Below are positions 1-9,099 of a stretch of 64,000 nucleotides of DNA, piece after piece. The notes beneath the pieces were generated by a model that ran no database searches, was not told where the DNA came from, and saw nothing but the letters and a program-made list of their open reading frames with translations. Position numbers and translations under genes: made by a program. How positions within the stretch are numbered: position 1 is the stretch's first letter; the number at the start of each line of letters is the position of its first letter. Source of the stretch: Streptomyces griseoviridis. GTDB lineage: Bacteria > Actinomycetota > Actinomycetes > Streptomycetales > Streptomycetaceae. Location: contig NZ_CP029078.1 of assembly GCF_005222485.1 (NCBI RefSeq), positions 5,979,501-6,043,500 of the forward strand, in the 5' to 3' direction.

Positions 1-41
1 AGGCCCGCTTCGGCAAGGCCGCCGCCGGCTCCAAGAAGTAG
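1..41 (+). CDS. rpmE: 50S ribosomal protein L31, C-terminal end (partial)
   Basis: Only the last twelve codons and the TAG stop are inside the window. They read [12 protein letters not shown], which fits the basic C-terminal tail of actinobacterial L31. The position directly upstream of prfA is the usual Streptomyces arrangement. The call rests on this tail, the rho-independent terminator just behind it and gene order. The zinc-binding cysteines that would separate the Zn-type from the Zn-free paralogue lie outside the window. Confidence 0.75.
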   Translation, partial: ARFGKAAAGSKK

Positions 42-53
42 CGAGCCCCATAT

Positions 54-104
54 CGCCGGTCCACGGCCGCGCCCCGCACGGGGCGCGCCGGGACCGGCGT
101 TTTT
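54..104 (+). terminator. rho-independent terminator after rpmE
   Basis: A perfect 9-bp outer stem (54-62 with 91-99) encloses a second perfect 9-bp stem (68-76 with 79-87) and is followed by TTTTT at 100-104. It lies between rpmE and prfA, so most rpmE transcription probably ends here and prfA may depend on read-through or its own promoter. Confidence 0.9.
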
Positions 105-147
105 GGTCGCCCGCCTGCCCCTCACCCGCAGTATTCAGGAGCCCAAG

Positions 148-1224
<1,077 letters not shown>

Positions 1225-1273
1225 GAACGACCGACGCGAGAACGCGCGAACGAGTACGACACGGAGGACTTGC

Positions 1274-2119
1274 GTGAACCTGCTGCTCGCAGAGGTGGCA
1301 CAGGCCACCCAGCGGCTGGCCGACGCCGGCGTGCCCTCGCCGCGCAACGACGCGGAGGAGCTCGCCGCGTTCGTGCACGGCGTGAAGCGGGGCGCGCTGC
1401 ACTCCGTGAAGGACTCGGACTTCGACGCCAGGTACTGGGAGGTCATCGCCCGGCGCGAACAGCGCGAGCCGCTCCAGCACATCACCGGACGGGCCTACTT
1501 CCGCTACCTGGAACTCCAGGTCGGACCCGGCGTCTTCGTGCCGAGACCGGAGACCGAGTCGGTCGTCGGCTGGGCCATAGACGCCGTGCGCGCCATGGAC
1601 GTCGTCGAACCGCTCATCGTCGACCTGTGCACCGGATCGGGCGCCATCGCGCTCGCCCTCGCCCAGGAGGTGCCGCGCTCGCGCGTGCACGCCGTGGAGC
1701 TGTCCGAGGACGCCCTGGTGTGGACCCGCAAGAACATGGCCGACTCCCGGGTCGACCTGCGCCAGGGCAACGCCCTCGACGCCTTCCCCGACCTCGACGG
1801 CCAGGTCGACCTGGTCGTCTCCAACCCGCCGTACATCCCGCTCACCGAATGGGAGTACGTGGCCCCCGAGGCCCGCGACTACGACCCCCAACTCGCCCTG
1901 TTCTCAGGGGAGGACGGGCTCGACCTGATCCGCGGCCTGGAGCGGGCCGCACACCGCCTGCTGCGTCCCGGCGGCGTCGTCGTCATCGAGCACGCCGACA
2001 CCCAGGGTGGCCAGGTGCCGTGGATCTTCACCGAGGAACGGGGCTGGGCCGACGCTGCCGACCACCCCGACCTCAACAACCGGCCGCGGTTCGCGACCGC
2101 CCGCAGGGCGCTGCCGTGA
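1274..2119 (+). CDS. prmC: peptide chain release factor N5-glutamine methyltransferase
   Basis: PrmC (HemK) transfers a methyl group from S-adenosylmethionine to the GGQ glutamine of release factors. The 281-residue protein shows the helical N-terminal factor-binding region, a SAM-binding [14 protein letters not shown] segment near 118-131 and the diagnostic NPPY motif at 184-187. The start is GTG 1274, with GGAGG at 1263-1267. It follows prfA by 49 bp and is probably cotranscribed with it. Nothing in the sequence departs from the family. Confidence 0.96.
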   Translation: MNLLLAEVAQATQRLADAGVPSPRNDAEELAAFVHGVKRGALHSVKDSDFDARYWEVIARREQREPLQHITGRAYFRYLELQVGPGVFVPRPETESVVGWAIDAVRAMDVVEPLIVDLCTGSGAIALALAQEVPRSRVHAVELSEDALVWTRKNMADSRVDLRQGNALDAFPDLDGQVDLVVSNPPYIPLTEWEYVAPEARDYDPQLALFSGEDGLDLIRGLERAAHRLLRPGGVVVIEHADTQGGQVPWIFTEERGWADAADHPDLNNRPRFATARRALP

Positions 2120-2171
2120 GCACGCGCCCCACTCCCATCCCGCAGCACGTGTACGAGGAGGCCCGCTAGAT

Positions 2172-2819
2172 ATGGCACGGCGATACGACACCAACGACGC
2201 GACCGACCGCACGACCGGTCTGCGCGAAGCCGCGTCCGCCGTCCGCCGTGGCGAGCTGGTCGTCCTCCCGACCGACACGGTGTACGGCATCGGCGCCGAC
2301 GCGTTCTCCTCCGAGGCCGTCGTCGACCTCCTCGCCGCCAAGGGCCGCGGCCGCAACATGCCCACGCCCGTCCTCATCGGCTCCCCGAACACCCTGCACG
2401 GCCTCGTCACGGACTTCTCCGAGCTGGCCTGGGAACTCGTCGACGCCTTCTGGCCCGGCGCGCTCACCCTCGTCGCCAAGCACCAGCCGTCCCTGCAGTG
2501 GGACCTCGGCGACACCCGGGGCACGGTCGCGATCCGGATGCCGCTGCACCCCGTCGCCATCGAGCTGCTCAACGAGGTCGGCCCGATGGCCGTCTCCTCC
2601 GCCAACCTCACGGGACACCCCGCCCCCGAGACCTGCGACGCCGCCCAGAACATGCTGGGCGACTCCGTCTCCGTCTACCTCGACGGCGGCCCCACCCCCG
2701 CCAACATCCCCTCGTCCATCGTCGACGTCACCGGCCAGGTCCCGGTGCTGCTGCGGGCCGGCGCCCTCTCGGCCGAGCAGCTGCGCAAGGTCGTACCCGA
2801 CCTCGAGGTGGCGAATTGA
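2172..2819 (+). CDS. tsaC: L-threonylcarbamoyladenylate synthase (Sua5/YciO/YrdC family)
   Basis: This enzyme makes threonylcarbamoyl-AMP from threonine, bicarbonate and ATP for the t6A37 modification of ANN-reading tRNAs. The 215-residue protein shows LPTDTVYGIG near 33-42, the KGRGRNMP substrate-binding loop and the SSANLTG motif of the YrdC fold. It is the short form, without the extra C-terminal Sua5 domain. GAGGAGG precedes the ATG at 2172. Its TGA overlaps the TTG start of the next gene by four bases, which suggests translational coupling. The linkage with prfA and prmC makes a cluster devoted to translational fidelity. Confidence 0.93.
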   Translation: MARRYDTNDATDRTTGLREAASAVRRGELVVLPTDTVYGIGADAFSSEAVVDLLAAKGRGRNMPTPVLIGSPNTLHGLVTDFSELAWELVDAFWPGALTLVAKHQPSLQWDLGDTRGTVAIRMPLHPVAIELLNEVGPMAVSSANLTGHPAPETCDAAQNMLGDSVSVYLDGGPTPANIPSSIVDVTGQVPVLLRAGALSAEQLRKVVPDLEVAN

Positions 2820-3511
2820 CGGCCCCTGACGCGGGGCGTGGCATATGGGACGGGGAAGAGACGCGGACCTTCACGGGGCTGCCGCGTGACACCTTCCGCA
2901 TCCTCCACGTCAGCACCGGCAACGTGTGCCGCTCGCCGATCACCGAGCGGCTCAACCGGCATGCCCTCGCGGACCGCCTCGGCACCCCTCCCCCCGGTTT
3001 CGCCGGGGGGAGCCCCATGGGCGGCCTGGTCGTGGAGAGCGCCGGCACCTGGGGCCACGAGGGCGCGCCCATGGAGGCCAACGCGGAGGCGGTCCTCGCC
3101 GACTTCGGCGCCGACGCCTCCGGGTTCGTCGGCCGTGAGCTGCTCGACGAGCACGTCATCATGGCCGACCTGGTGCTCACCGCGACCCGCGATCACCGCG
3201 CCCAGGTCATCTCCATGGGCCACTCCGCGGGGCTGCGCACCTTCACGCTGAAGGAGTTCACCCGCCTGGTGCGGGCCATCGACACCGCCACCCTGCCGCC
3301 CCTCGAGGACGGCCTGGTGGCCCGCGCCCGCGCCCTCGTGCGGGCCGCCGCCGCGCTGCGCGGCTGGCTGCTGGCGCCCACCGCGGACGCCGACGAGGTG
3401 CACGACCCCTACGGCGCCCCGCTGCCGTTCTTCCGCTCCATCGGCGACGAGATACACCAGGCCCTCGACCCGGTGGTCACCGCGCTCACCGGCGTGCCCG
3501 CCCGGATGTGA
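2816..3511 (+). CDS. low-molecular-weight protein-tyrosine-phosphatase homologue with Ser in place of the catalytic Cys
   Basis: The 231-residue protein has the LMW-PTP/arsenate reductase fold signature. The P-loop reads S33-T-G-N-V-C38-R39-S-P, where active enzymes have C-x-G-N-x-C-R-S-P. The nucleophilic cysteine is therefore a serine (codon AGC, 2912-2914). The second P-loop cysteine, the arginine and the general-acid DPY motif (197-199) remain. Dead phosphatases of this kind can bind phosphotyrosine without cleaving it, but any role here is inference. The only in-frame start is TTG 2816, four bases inside tsaC, preceded by GAGGTGG. Residues near 56-66 come from a palindromic insertion in the gene. 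The protein is longer than the roughly 150-180 residues usual for the family. Confidence 0.8.
   Translation: MTAPDAGRGIWDGEETRTFTGLPRDTFRILHVSTGNVCRSPITERLNRHALADRLGTPPPGFAGGSPMGGLVVESAGTWGHEGAPMEANAEAVLADFGADASGFVGRELLDEHVIMADLVLTATRDHRAQVISMGHSAGLRTFTLKEFTRLVRAIDTATLPPLEDGLVARARALVRAAAALRGWLLAPTADADEVHDPYGAPLPFFRSIGDEIHQALDPVVTALTGVPARM
2988..3012 (+). repeat. GC palindrome inserted in frame within the phosphatase homologue
   Basis: A perfect 10-bp inverted repeat (CTCCCCCCGG at 2988-2997 and its complement at 3003-3012) has the 5-base loop TTTCG. It encodes a Pro/Gly-rich stretch (PPPGFAGGS) in the variable region after the P-loop. Short C-run/G-run palindromes like this recur between genes in Streptomyces chromosomes. 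Finding one in frame inside a gene suggests a small repeat that jumped in and was tolerated. Confidence 0.7.
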
Positions 3512-3581
3512 CGGCACCGCGCACCCCGTCCGCCCCGGGCCTACATTGGACGTACGTCACCGTCGACGCCCGGAGCCCACC

Positions 3582-4826
3582 ATGCCGGTCACCCGCATCC
3601 CCGCCGATGCCACCGATCTCCTGCGCCGCCAGGACCCGGAGCTGGCCGGAGTCCTGCTGGGGGAGCTGGCACGGCAGTCGACGACGCTCCAGCTGATCGC
3701 CGCCGAGAACTTCACCTCGCCCGCCGTCCTCGCCGCCCTCGGCTCACCGCTCGCCAACAAGTACGCCGAGGGCTACCCGGGCGCCAGGCACCACGGCGGC
3801 TGCGAGATCGTCGACGTCGCCGAGCGGATCGCCCGCGACCGGGCGACGGCCCTGTTCGGCGCCGCGCACGCCAACGTCCAGCCGCACTCGGGCTCCGCCG
3901 CCGTCCTCGCCGCCTACGCCGCGCTGCTGCGTCCCGGCGACACCGTGCTCGCCCTCGGGCTGCCCTACGGCGGCCACCTCACGCACGGCTCGCCCGCCAA
4001 CTTCTCCGGCCGCTGGTTCGACTTCGTCGGCTACCGCGTCGACCCCGACACCGGCCTCGTCGACCACGAGCAGCTGCGCACGCTGGCCCGCGCGCACCGC
4101 CCCAAGGCCATCGTCTGCGGCTCCATCGCCTACCCCAGGCACCTCGACTACGCCCTGTTCCGGGAGGTCGCCGACGAGGTCGGCGCGTATCTGATCGCGG
4201 ACGCCGCGCACCCGATGGGGCTGGTCGCCGGGGGAGCGGCGCCGAACCCCGTGCCGTACGCCGACATCGTCTGCGCCACCACGCACAAGGTGCTGCGCGG
4301 GCCGCGCGGCGGGATGCTGCTGTGCGGCGAGGAGCTGGCGGAGCGGGTCGACCGCGCGGTCTTCCCGTTCACCCAGGGCGGTGCGCAGATGCACACCATC
4401 GCCGCGAAGGCCGTCGCGTTCGGGGAGGCGGCGACGCCCGCCTTCGCCGGCTACGCCCACCAGGTGGTCGCCAACGCGCGGGTGCTCGCGGCCGGCCTCG
4501 CGCGGGAGGGCCTCGCGGTGACGACCGGCGGCACCGACACCCATCTGATCACCGCCGACCCCGCGCCGCTCGGCGTCGGCGGGCGGGAGGCGCGCGGGCT
4601 GCTCGCCGCCGCCGGGATCGTGCTCGACTCCTGCGCGCTGCCCCGTGCCGACGTGCGCGGGGTCCGCCTCGGCACCGCGGCCGTCACCACCCAGGGCATG
4701 CGCGAGCAGGAGATGGCGGGCGTCGCGGCGCTCCTCGCGGGCGTGCTGCGCGGCCGGGTGGAGGCCAGGCGGGCGCGCGAGGAGGTACGGGAACTGGTCA
4801 CCGCGTTCCCGCCGTATCCCGGCTGA
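3582..4826 (+). CDS. glyA: serine hydroxymethyltransferase (GlyA-type)
   Basis: SHMT interconverts serine and glycine using PLP and tetrahydrofolate. The 414-residue protein has the full set of motifs: LIAAENFTS near 35-43, NKYAEGYPG, the HSGSAA loop, DAAHPMGL and the PLP lysine K236 in TTHKVLRGPRGG. ATG 3582 gives the family N-terminus with GGAG 6-9 bases upstream. A TACATT hexamer at 3542-3547 could be a -10 box of a separate promoter. Streptomyces usually carry more than one glyA, and this one sits at the end of the prfA cluster. Whether it is the main folate enzyme or the second copy cannot be decided here. Confidence 0.9.
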   Translation: MPVTRIPADATDLLRRQDPELAGVLLGELARQSTTLQLIAAENFTSPAVLAALGSPLANKYAEGYPGARHHGGCEIVDVAERIARDRATALFGAAHANVQPHSGSAAVLAAYAALLRPGDTVLALGLPYGGHLTHGSPANFSGRWFDFVGYRVDPDTGLVDHEQLRTLARAHRPKAIVCGSIAYPRHLDYALFREVADEVGAYLIADAAHPMGLVAGGAAPNPVPYADIVCATTHKVLRGPRGGMLLCGEELAERVDRAVFPFTQGGAQMHTIAAKAVAFGEAATPAFAGYAHQVVANARVLAAGLAREGLAVTTGGTDTHLITADPAPLGVGGREARGLLAAAGIVLDSCALPRADVRGVRLGTAAVTTQGMREQEMAGVAALLAGVLRGRVEARRAREEVRELVTAFPPYPG

Positions 4827-4951
4827 CCTCCCGCGAACAGGTACGGTTTGCGGAATGGGCCCGGCGGTACGGGGTAGGCGGCGGTACCGGACGAGGCCCG
4901 CCGTGCGCGGGCGCACAGCCACCCGTGCAACCATCGTCGCTACCCGGTAGT

Positions 4952-4997
4952 CCCCACACATATGCGCCGCGTACCGGTAGATCGCTAGTGTGTGGGG
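4952..4997. promoter_or_regulatory. inverted repeat in the leader of the phosphosugar transferase gene
   Basis: CCCCACACA (4952-4960) is repeated inverted as TGTGTGGGG (4989-4997) with 28 bases between, ending 34 bp before the GTG start at 5031. TAGTGT (4986-4991) inside the right arm could be a -10 box. It could be a split operator or an mRNA stem. No regulator is assigned. Confidence 0.4.
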
Positions 4998-5030
4998 CTG
5001 AGATGGCCAGCGAGACCTGTGGGGAAGCCC

Positions 5031-6434
5031 GTGCGTGAATACCTGCTGACGCTCTGCATCACGGCCGCGGTGACGTATCTGCTGACAGGGCCGGTACGGA
5101 AATTCGCGATCGTGGCCGGAGCGATGCCGGAGATCAGGTCCCGTGACGTGCACCGGGAACCCACTCCGCGGCTCGGCGGGATCGCGATGTTCTTCGGGCT
5201 CTGCGCGGGCCTGCTGGTCGCGGACAAGCTGACCAACCTGAACGAGGTCTTCGAGAAGTCGAACGAACCGCGGGCGCTGCTCTCGGGCGCCGCGCTGATC
5301 TGGCTGATCGGCGTGCTGGACGACAAGTTCGAGATCGACGCGCTGCTGAAGCTGGGCGGGCAGATGATCGCCGCCGGCGTGATGGTCATGCAGGGGCTCA
5401 CCATCCTGTGGCTGCCGGTGCCGACCGTCGGCACGGTCGCGCTCACCCAGTGGCAGGGCACCCTGCTGACGGTCGCGCTCGTCGTCATCACGATCAACGC
5501 GGTCAACTTCGTCGACGGCCTCGACGGTCTCGCGGCCGGCATGGTGACCATCGCCTCGGCCGCGTTCTTCATGTACACGTACCGCATCTGGTACTCGTAC
5601 GGCATCGAGGCAGCCGCCCCCGCGACCCTCTTCGCGACCATCCTCATGGGCATGTGCCTGGGCTTCCTGCCGCACAACATGCACCCCGCGCGGATCTTCA
5701 TGGGCGACTCGGGCTCGATGCTGATCGGCCTCGTGCTGGCCGCCGGTGCGATCTCGGTCACCGGGCAGGTCGACCCCGACAACCTCTTCGGCGGCTCCGA
5801 GCGCAGCACCGTGCACCAGATGGTGCCCGTCTACATCCCGCTGCTGATGCCGCTGACGATCATCGCGGTCCCGGCGGCCGACCTGGTGCTGGCGATCGTG
5901 CGCCGCACCTGGCGCGGCCAGTCGCCGTTCGCCGCGGACCGCGGGCATCTGCACCACCGGCTCCTGGAGATCGGCCACTCGCACAGCAGGGCGGTGCTGA
6001 TCATGTACTTCTGGTCGGCGCTGATCGCCTTCGGCGCGCTCGCCTACTCGGTCAACTCGGCTTCCATGTGGATCGTGTTGGGGATCGTGTTCCTCAGCGC
6101 GATCGGTCTGGTGCTGCTTCTGCTGCCGCGCTTCACGCCCCGGGCCCCGCGGTGGGCCGAGTCGTTCGTGCCGCCGCGCTACCGCCGCCGCAAGGCCGTC
6201 GCGCGTGAAGTGCGGCCGCCCGCCGAGGAGATGGCGCGCACGGACGCGGCCGAGCCGCGGACTCCGGTGGCGGCGGGGGCCGCCCGCTTCAACGGCGCGA
6301 CGGCGATCGGGGGCCGTACGCGCTTCCTCGACCGGTCAGGGGCGGACGGCAGGGCGTCAGGCCCGACCACCACGGCTTCCTCGGCTGCGTCCTCTGCGTC
6401 TTCCGCGTCGTCGTCGGCGTCATCACCGCGCTGA
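5031..6434 (+). CDS. undecaprenyl-phosphate N-acetylhexosamine-1-phosphate transferase (WecA/TagO/Rfe type)
   Basis: Members of this MraY-like superfamily move a sugar-1-phosphate from UDP-sugar to the lipid carrier undecaprenyl phosphate. They start teichoic acid or other wall-polymer synthesis at the membrane. The 467-residue protein has about ten membrane spans and the conserved cytosolic motifs DDKFEID (near 92-98), NFVDGLDGLAAG (near 158-169), MGDSGSM (near 224-230) and the C-terminal HLHHRLL loop. Lack of an MraY-type core and the location away from the dcw cluster argue for the WecA/TagO branch. GTG 5031 follows GGGGAAG. The last roughly 100 residues form a soluble tail ending in an Ala/Ser run, which is unusual and probably disordered. 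The lipid-linked product is not determined by sequence alone. Confidence 0.88.
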   Translation: MREYLLTLCITAAVTYLLTGPVRKFAIVAGAMPEIRSRDVHREPTPRLGGIAMFFGLCAGLLVADKLTNLNEVFEKSNEPRALLSGAALIWLIGVLDDKFEIDALLKLGGQMIAAGVMVMQGLTILWLPVPTVGTVALTQWQGTLLTVALVVITINAVNFVDGLDGLAAGMVTIASAAFFMYTYRIWYSYGIEAAAPATLFATILMGMCLGFLPHNMHPARIFMGDSGSMLIGLVLAAGAISVTGQVDPDNLFGGSERSTVHQMVPVYIPLLMPLTIIAVPAADLVLAIVRRTWRGQSPFAADRGHLHHRLLEIGHSHSRAVLIMYFWSALIAFGALAYSVNSASMWIVLGIVFLSAIGLVLLLLPRFTPRAPRWAESFVPPRYRRRKAVAREVRPPAEEMARTDAAEPRTPVAAGAARFNGATAIGGRTRFLDRSGADGRASGPTTTASSAASSASSASSSASSPR

Positions 6435-6734
6435 CTCGACAAGGTAAGAATCTGACGAGAGCATTGCCAACTCGTGGGGGAGTAAACCTCCCGAATACCA
6501 GACAAGTTACCCCTGTACTCGCGCAGACGCGCACTGTCACTCTCATGTGTGACAGCAGGCACACCCACTTGGTAAAGACCGCATCAAATAGTTTGTGATA
6601 CGGTTCACGAGAACCCCCGGACAGAGCCGAAGGGCCGCACTGCGACGGCCCCTTGGCGTGAGGTTCTCTCTCGCTCCGGGACTACGCTCGTCCATGACGA
6701 CACCCTGCCCCCCTGTGAAAGCGGAGTTGCCGCC
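6435..6734 (+). promoter_or_regulatory. atp operon upstream region (300 bp, no gene)
   Basis: No credible gene lies here. Reading downstream, the region holds a perfect TGTCAC-N8-GTGACA inverted repeat (6535-6554), a Rex-like site (6594-6609), a GGGCCG/CGGCCC hairpin near 6630-6652 and TACGCT near 6680, a possible -10 box before atpI. It is also AT-richer around 6480-6600 than its surroundings, as expected of a promoter. The transcription start is not fixed by sequence. Confidence 0.6.
6594..6609. promoter_or_regulatory. candidate Rex (NADH/NAD+ sensor) operator
   Basis: The 16-mer reads TGTGATACGGTTCACG. It matches the arms of the Streptomyces Rex operator (TGTGA and TTCAC at the standard distance) with deviations in the centre and the last base. 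Rex represses respiratory genes when NADH/NAD+ is low. Placing it 125 bp before atpI would tie ATP synthase expression to redox state. This is inference from motif and context. Confidence 0.55.
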
Positions 6735-7148
6735 ATGCCGTCCAATGACGCCCGGATCCTGGCCCAGGCCGCCGTGCCCACGGCTGTCGTCGGCGCACTA
6801 GCCGCCGTCGTCAGCGCCGTGGCCGCCGGTGGCAAGGGTGCGGTCGGCGCGGTCGTCGCGGCGCTCATCGTGATCGTCTTCATGGGCCTCGGGCTCTACG
6901 TTCTGCAACGCACCGCCGCATCCCTGCCGCACCTGTTCCAGGCGATGGGTCTGATGCTCTACTCGGCGCAGATCCTGCTGCTGTTCATCTTCGTCGCGAT
7001 CTTCAAAGACACGACGTTGTTCAACCCCAAGGCCTTCGCTCTCACGCTCGTCGCCGGCACCCTCGCGTGGATCGCAGCGCAGACGCGTGCCCACATGAAG
7101 GCCAAGATCCTCTACGTCGAGCCCGAGAAGTCGGGGCACTCGTCGTGA
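6735..7148 (+). CDS. atpI: ATP synthase accessory membrane protein AtpI
   Basis: AtpI is a small membrane protein encoded first in many atp operons. It is thought to help assemble the c-ring or supply Mg2+, but it is not part of the finished enzyme. The 137-residue product has four hydrophobic segments (about 12-30, 35-56, 68-88 and 97-115) and a short basic C-terminus. Identity rests on topology and on position directly ahead of atpB, because AtpI sequences diverge strongly. It is separated from atpB by 225 bp, an unusually long gap for an operon. That gap contains TATCGT near 7189 and could carry a second promoter. Confidence 0.85.
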   Translation: MPSNDARILAQAAVPTAVVGALAAVVSAVAAGGKGAVGAVVAALIVIVFMGLGLYVLQRTAASLPHLFQAMGLMLYSAQILLLFIFVAIFKDTTLFNPKAFALTLVAGTLAWIAAQTRAHMKAKILYVEPEKSGHSS

Positions 7149-7373
7149 GGGGTAGGGCCGGGATAAGTGCGCAGGAGAGACCCTGCTATCGTCCGGTGCC
7201 AACTGCGGCATCGCGGGCGCGGGCATCTGAGCTGACGCCTGCTCAATCGCGAGGCGAGATGCCCCCAAGCCGCACCCACATCCGTAACACCAGTCCGGTG
7301 CCGAACCGCGGCCCTGCGCCGCGCCGACACAACGAGGTTGCCGTACCCATGCGCCACGCAGAAGGAGCCCGCG

Positions 7374-8195
7374 GTGAGTGCTGACCCGACGCAGGTGCTC
7401 GCCTTCGAGACCGACTGCCACATCTTCGACGGCTGTGGCTTCCCCGCTCCGGGCCTGCACTCGTTCCTGTTCGAGCCCCTCTGGGGCGACGGCGACAGCA
7501 ACGTCTACTTCAACAAGACGATGCTGCTGGCCCTGCTCGGTTCGATCATCATCGTCGGATTCTTCTGGGCCGCCTTCCGCAAGCCGAAGGTCGTGCCCGG
7601 CAAGCTCCAGATGGTGGCCGAGACCGGCTACGACTTCATCCGGCGCGGAGTGGTCTACGAGACGATCGGCAAGAAGGAGGGCGAGAAGTACGTCCCCCTG
7701 GTCGTCTCGCTGTTCTTCTTCATCTGGATGATGAACCTCTGGTCGGTCATCCCGCTCGCCCAGTTCCCGGTGACGTCGATCATCGCGTACCCGCTGGTCC
7801 TCGCGCTGATCGTGTACGTCCTGTGGGTCTCGCTGACCTTCAAGCGCCACGGGTTCGTCGGGTTCTTCAAGAACGTCACCGGCTACGACAAGTCGCTCGG
7901 CGCGGTGCTGCCGCTCGCCATGCTCATCGAGTTCTTCTCGAACCTGCTGGTGCGCCCGTTCACCCACGCCGTCCGACTCTTCGCGAACATGTTCGCGGGC
8001 CACACCCTGCTGCTGCTCTTCACCATCGCCAGCTGGTACCTGCTGAACGGTGTCGGCATCGCCTACGCCGGCGTCAGCTTCATCATGACCATCGTGATGA
8101 CGGCCTTCGAACTCTTCATCCAGGCCTTGCAGGCGTACGTCTTCGTGCTGCTGACGTGCACCTACATCCAGGGCGCTCTCGCCGAGCACCACTGA
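7374..8195 (+). CDS. atpB: F1Fo ATP synthase subunit a
   Basis: Subunit a forms the two proton half-channels beside the c-ring in the membrane. The 273-residue protein has the expected hydrophobic segments. Near residues 189-205 it carries LLVRPFTHAVRLFANMFAGH, which contains the essential arginine that faces the c-subunit glutamate. GTG 7374 follows AAGGAG (7362-7367). An ATG at 7338 would add 12 residues without a binding site. It starts the structural part of the operon. Confidence 0.95.
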   Translation: MSADPTQVLAFETDCHIFDGCGFPAPGLHSFLFEPLWGDGDSNVYFNKTMLLALLGSIIIVGFFWAAFRKPKVVPGKLQMVAETGYDFIRRGVVYETIGKKEGEKYVPLVVSLFFFIWMMNLWSVIPLAQFPVTSIIAYPLVLALIVYVLWVSLTFKRHGFVGFFKNVTGYDKSLGAVLPLAMLIEFFSNLLVRPFTHAVRLFANMFAGHTLLLLFTIASWYLLNGVGIAYAGVSFIMTIVMTAFELFIQALQAYVFVLLTCTYIQGALAEHH

Positions 8196-8218
8196 GCGTC
8201 CCGCCTCCCACCCCCTGA

Positions 8219-8500
<282 letters not shown>

Positions 8501-8544
8501 TCGACGGCCGATCAGCGACAGCCCACTAGACGAAAGGCACTGAT

Positions 8545-9099
8545 ATGAGCCCGATGCTCATTCTGGCGGCCGAGGAGATGGAGAATCCTCTCGTCCCGCC
8601 GATCCCCGAGCTCGTCATCGGCCTGATCGCCTTCGTCATCGTCTTCGGCTTCCTCGCCTGGAAGCTTCTTCCGAACATCAACAAGGTTCTGGAGCAGCGT
8701 CGCGAGGCCATCGAGGGCGGTATCGAGAAGGCCGAGGCCGCGCAGACCGAGGCCCAGAGCGTCCTTGAGCAGTACAAGGCCCAGCTCGCCGAGGCCCGCC
8801 ACGAGGCCGCGCGCCTGCGCCAGGAGGCACAGGAGCAGGGCGCCACGCTCATCGCCGAGATGCGCGCGGAAGGCCAGCGGCAGCGCGAGGAGATCGTCGC
8901 CGCCGGTCACACGCAGATCGCGGCCGACCGCAAGGCCGCCGCGTCCGCGCTGCGCCAGGACGTCGGCAAGCTCGCCACCGAGCTGGCCGGCAAGCTCGTC
9001 GGCGAGTCCCTCGAGGACCACGCCAGGCAGAGCCGGGTCATCGACCGCTTCCTCGACGAACTCGACGAGAAGGCGACGAAGGCCGAGGCCACCCGATGA
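8545..9099 (+). CDS. atpF: F1Fo ATP synthase subunit b
   Basis: Subunit b is the membrane-anchored stalk that holds F1 against the rotor torque. The 184-residue protein has one N-terminal membrane helix (about 24-44). A long charged coiled coil follows, rich in E, A, Q and R, typical of b subunits. Its last four bases (ATGA) overlap the start of atpH, so the two stator subunits are probably translationally coupled. Confidence 0.95.
   Translation: MSPMLILAAEEMENPLVPPIPELVIGLIAFVIVFGFLAWKLLPNINKVLEQRREAIEGGIEKAEAAQTEAQSVLEQYKAQLAEARHEAARLRQEAQEQGATLIAEMRAEGQRQREEIVAAGHTQIAADRKAAASALRQDVGKLATELAGKLVGESLEDHARQSRVIDRFLDELDEKATKAEATR

Noticed and set aside
3744..5984. Long minus-strand frame across glyA and the transferase gene
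   Set aside because: Antisense shadow of two clear genes with no domain.
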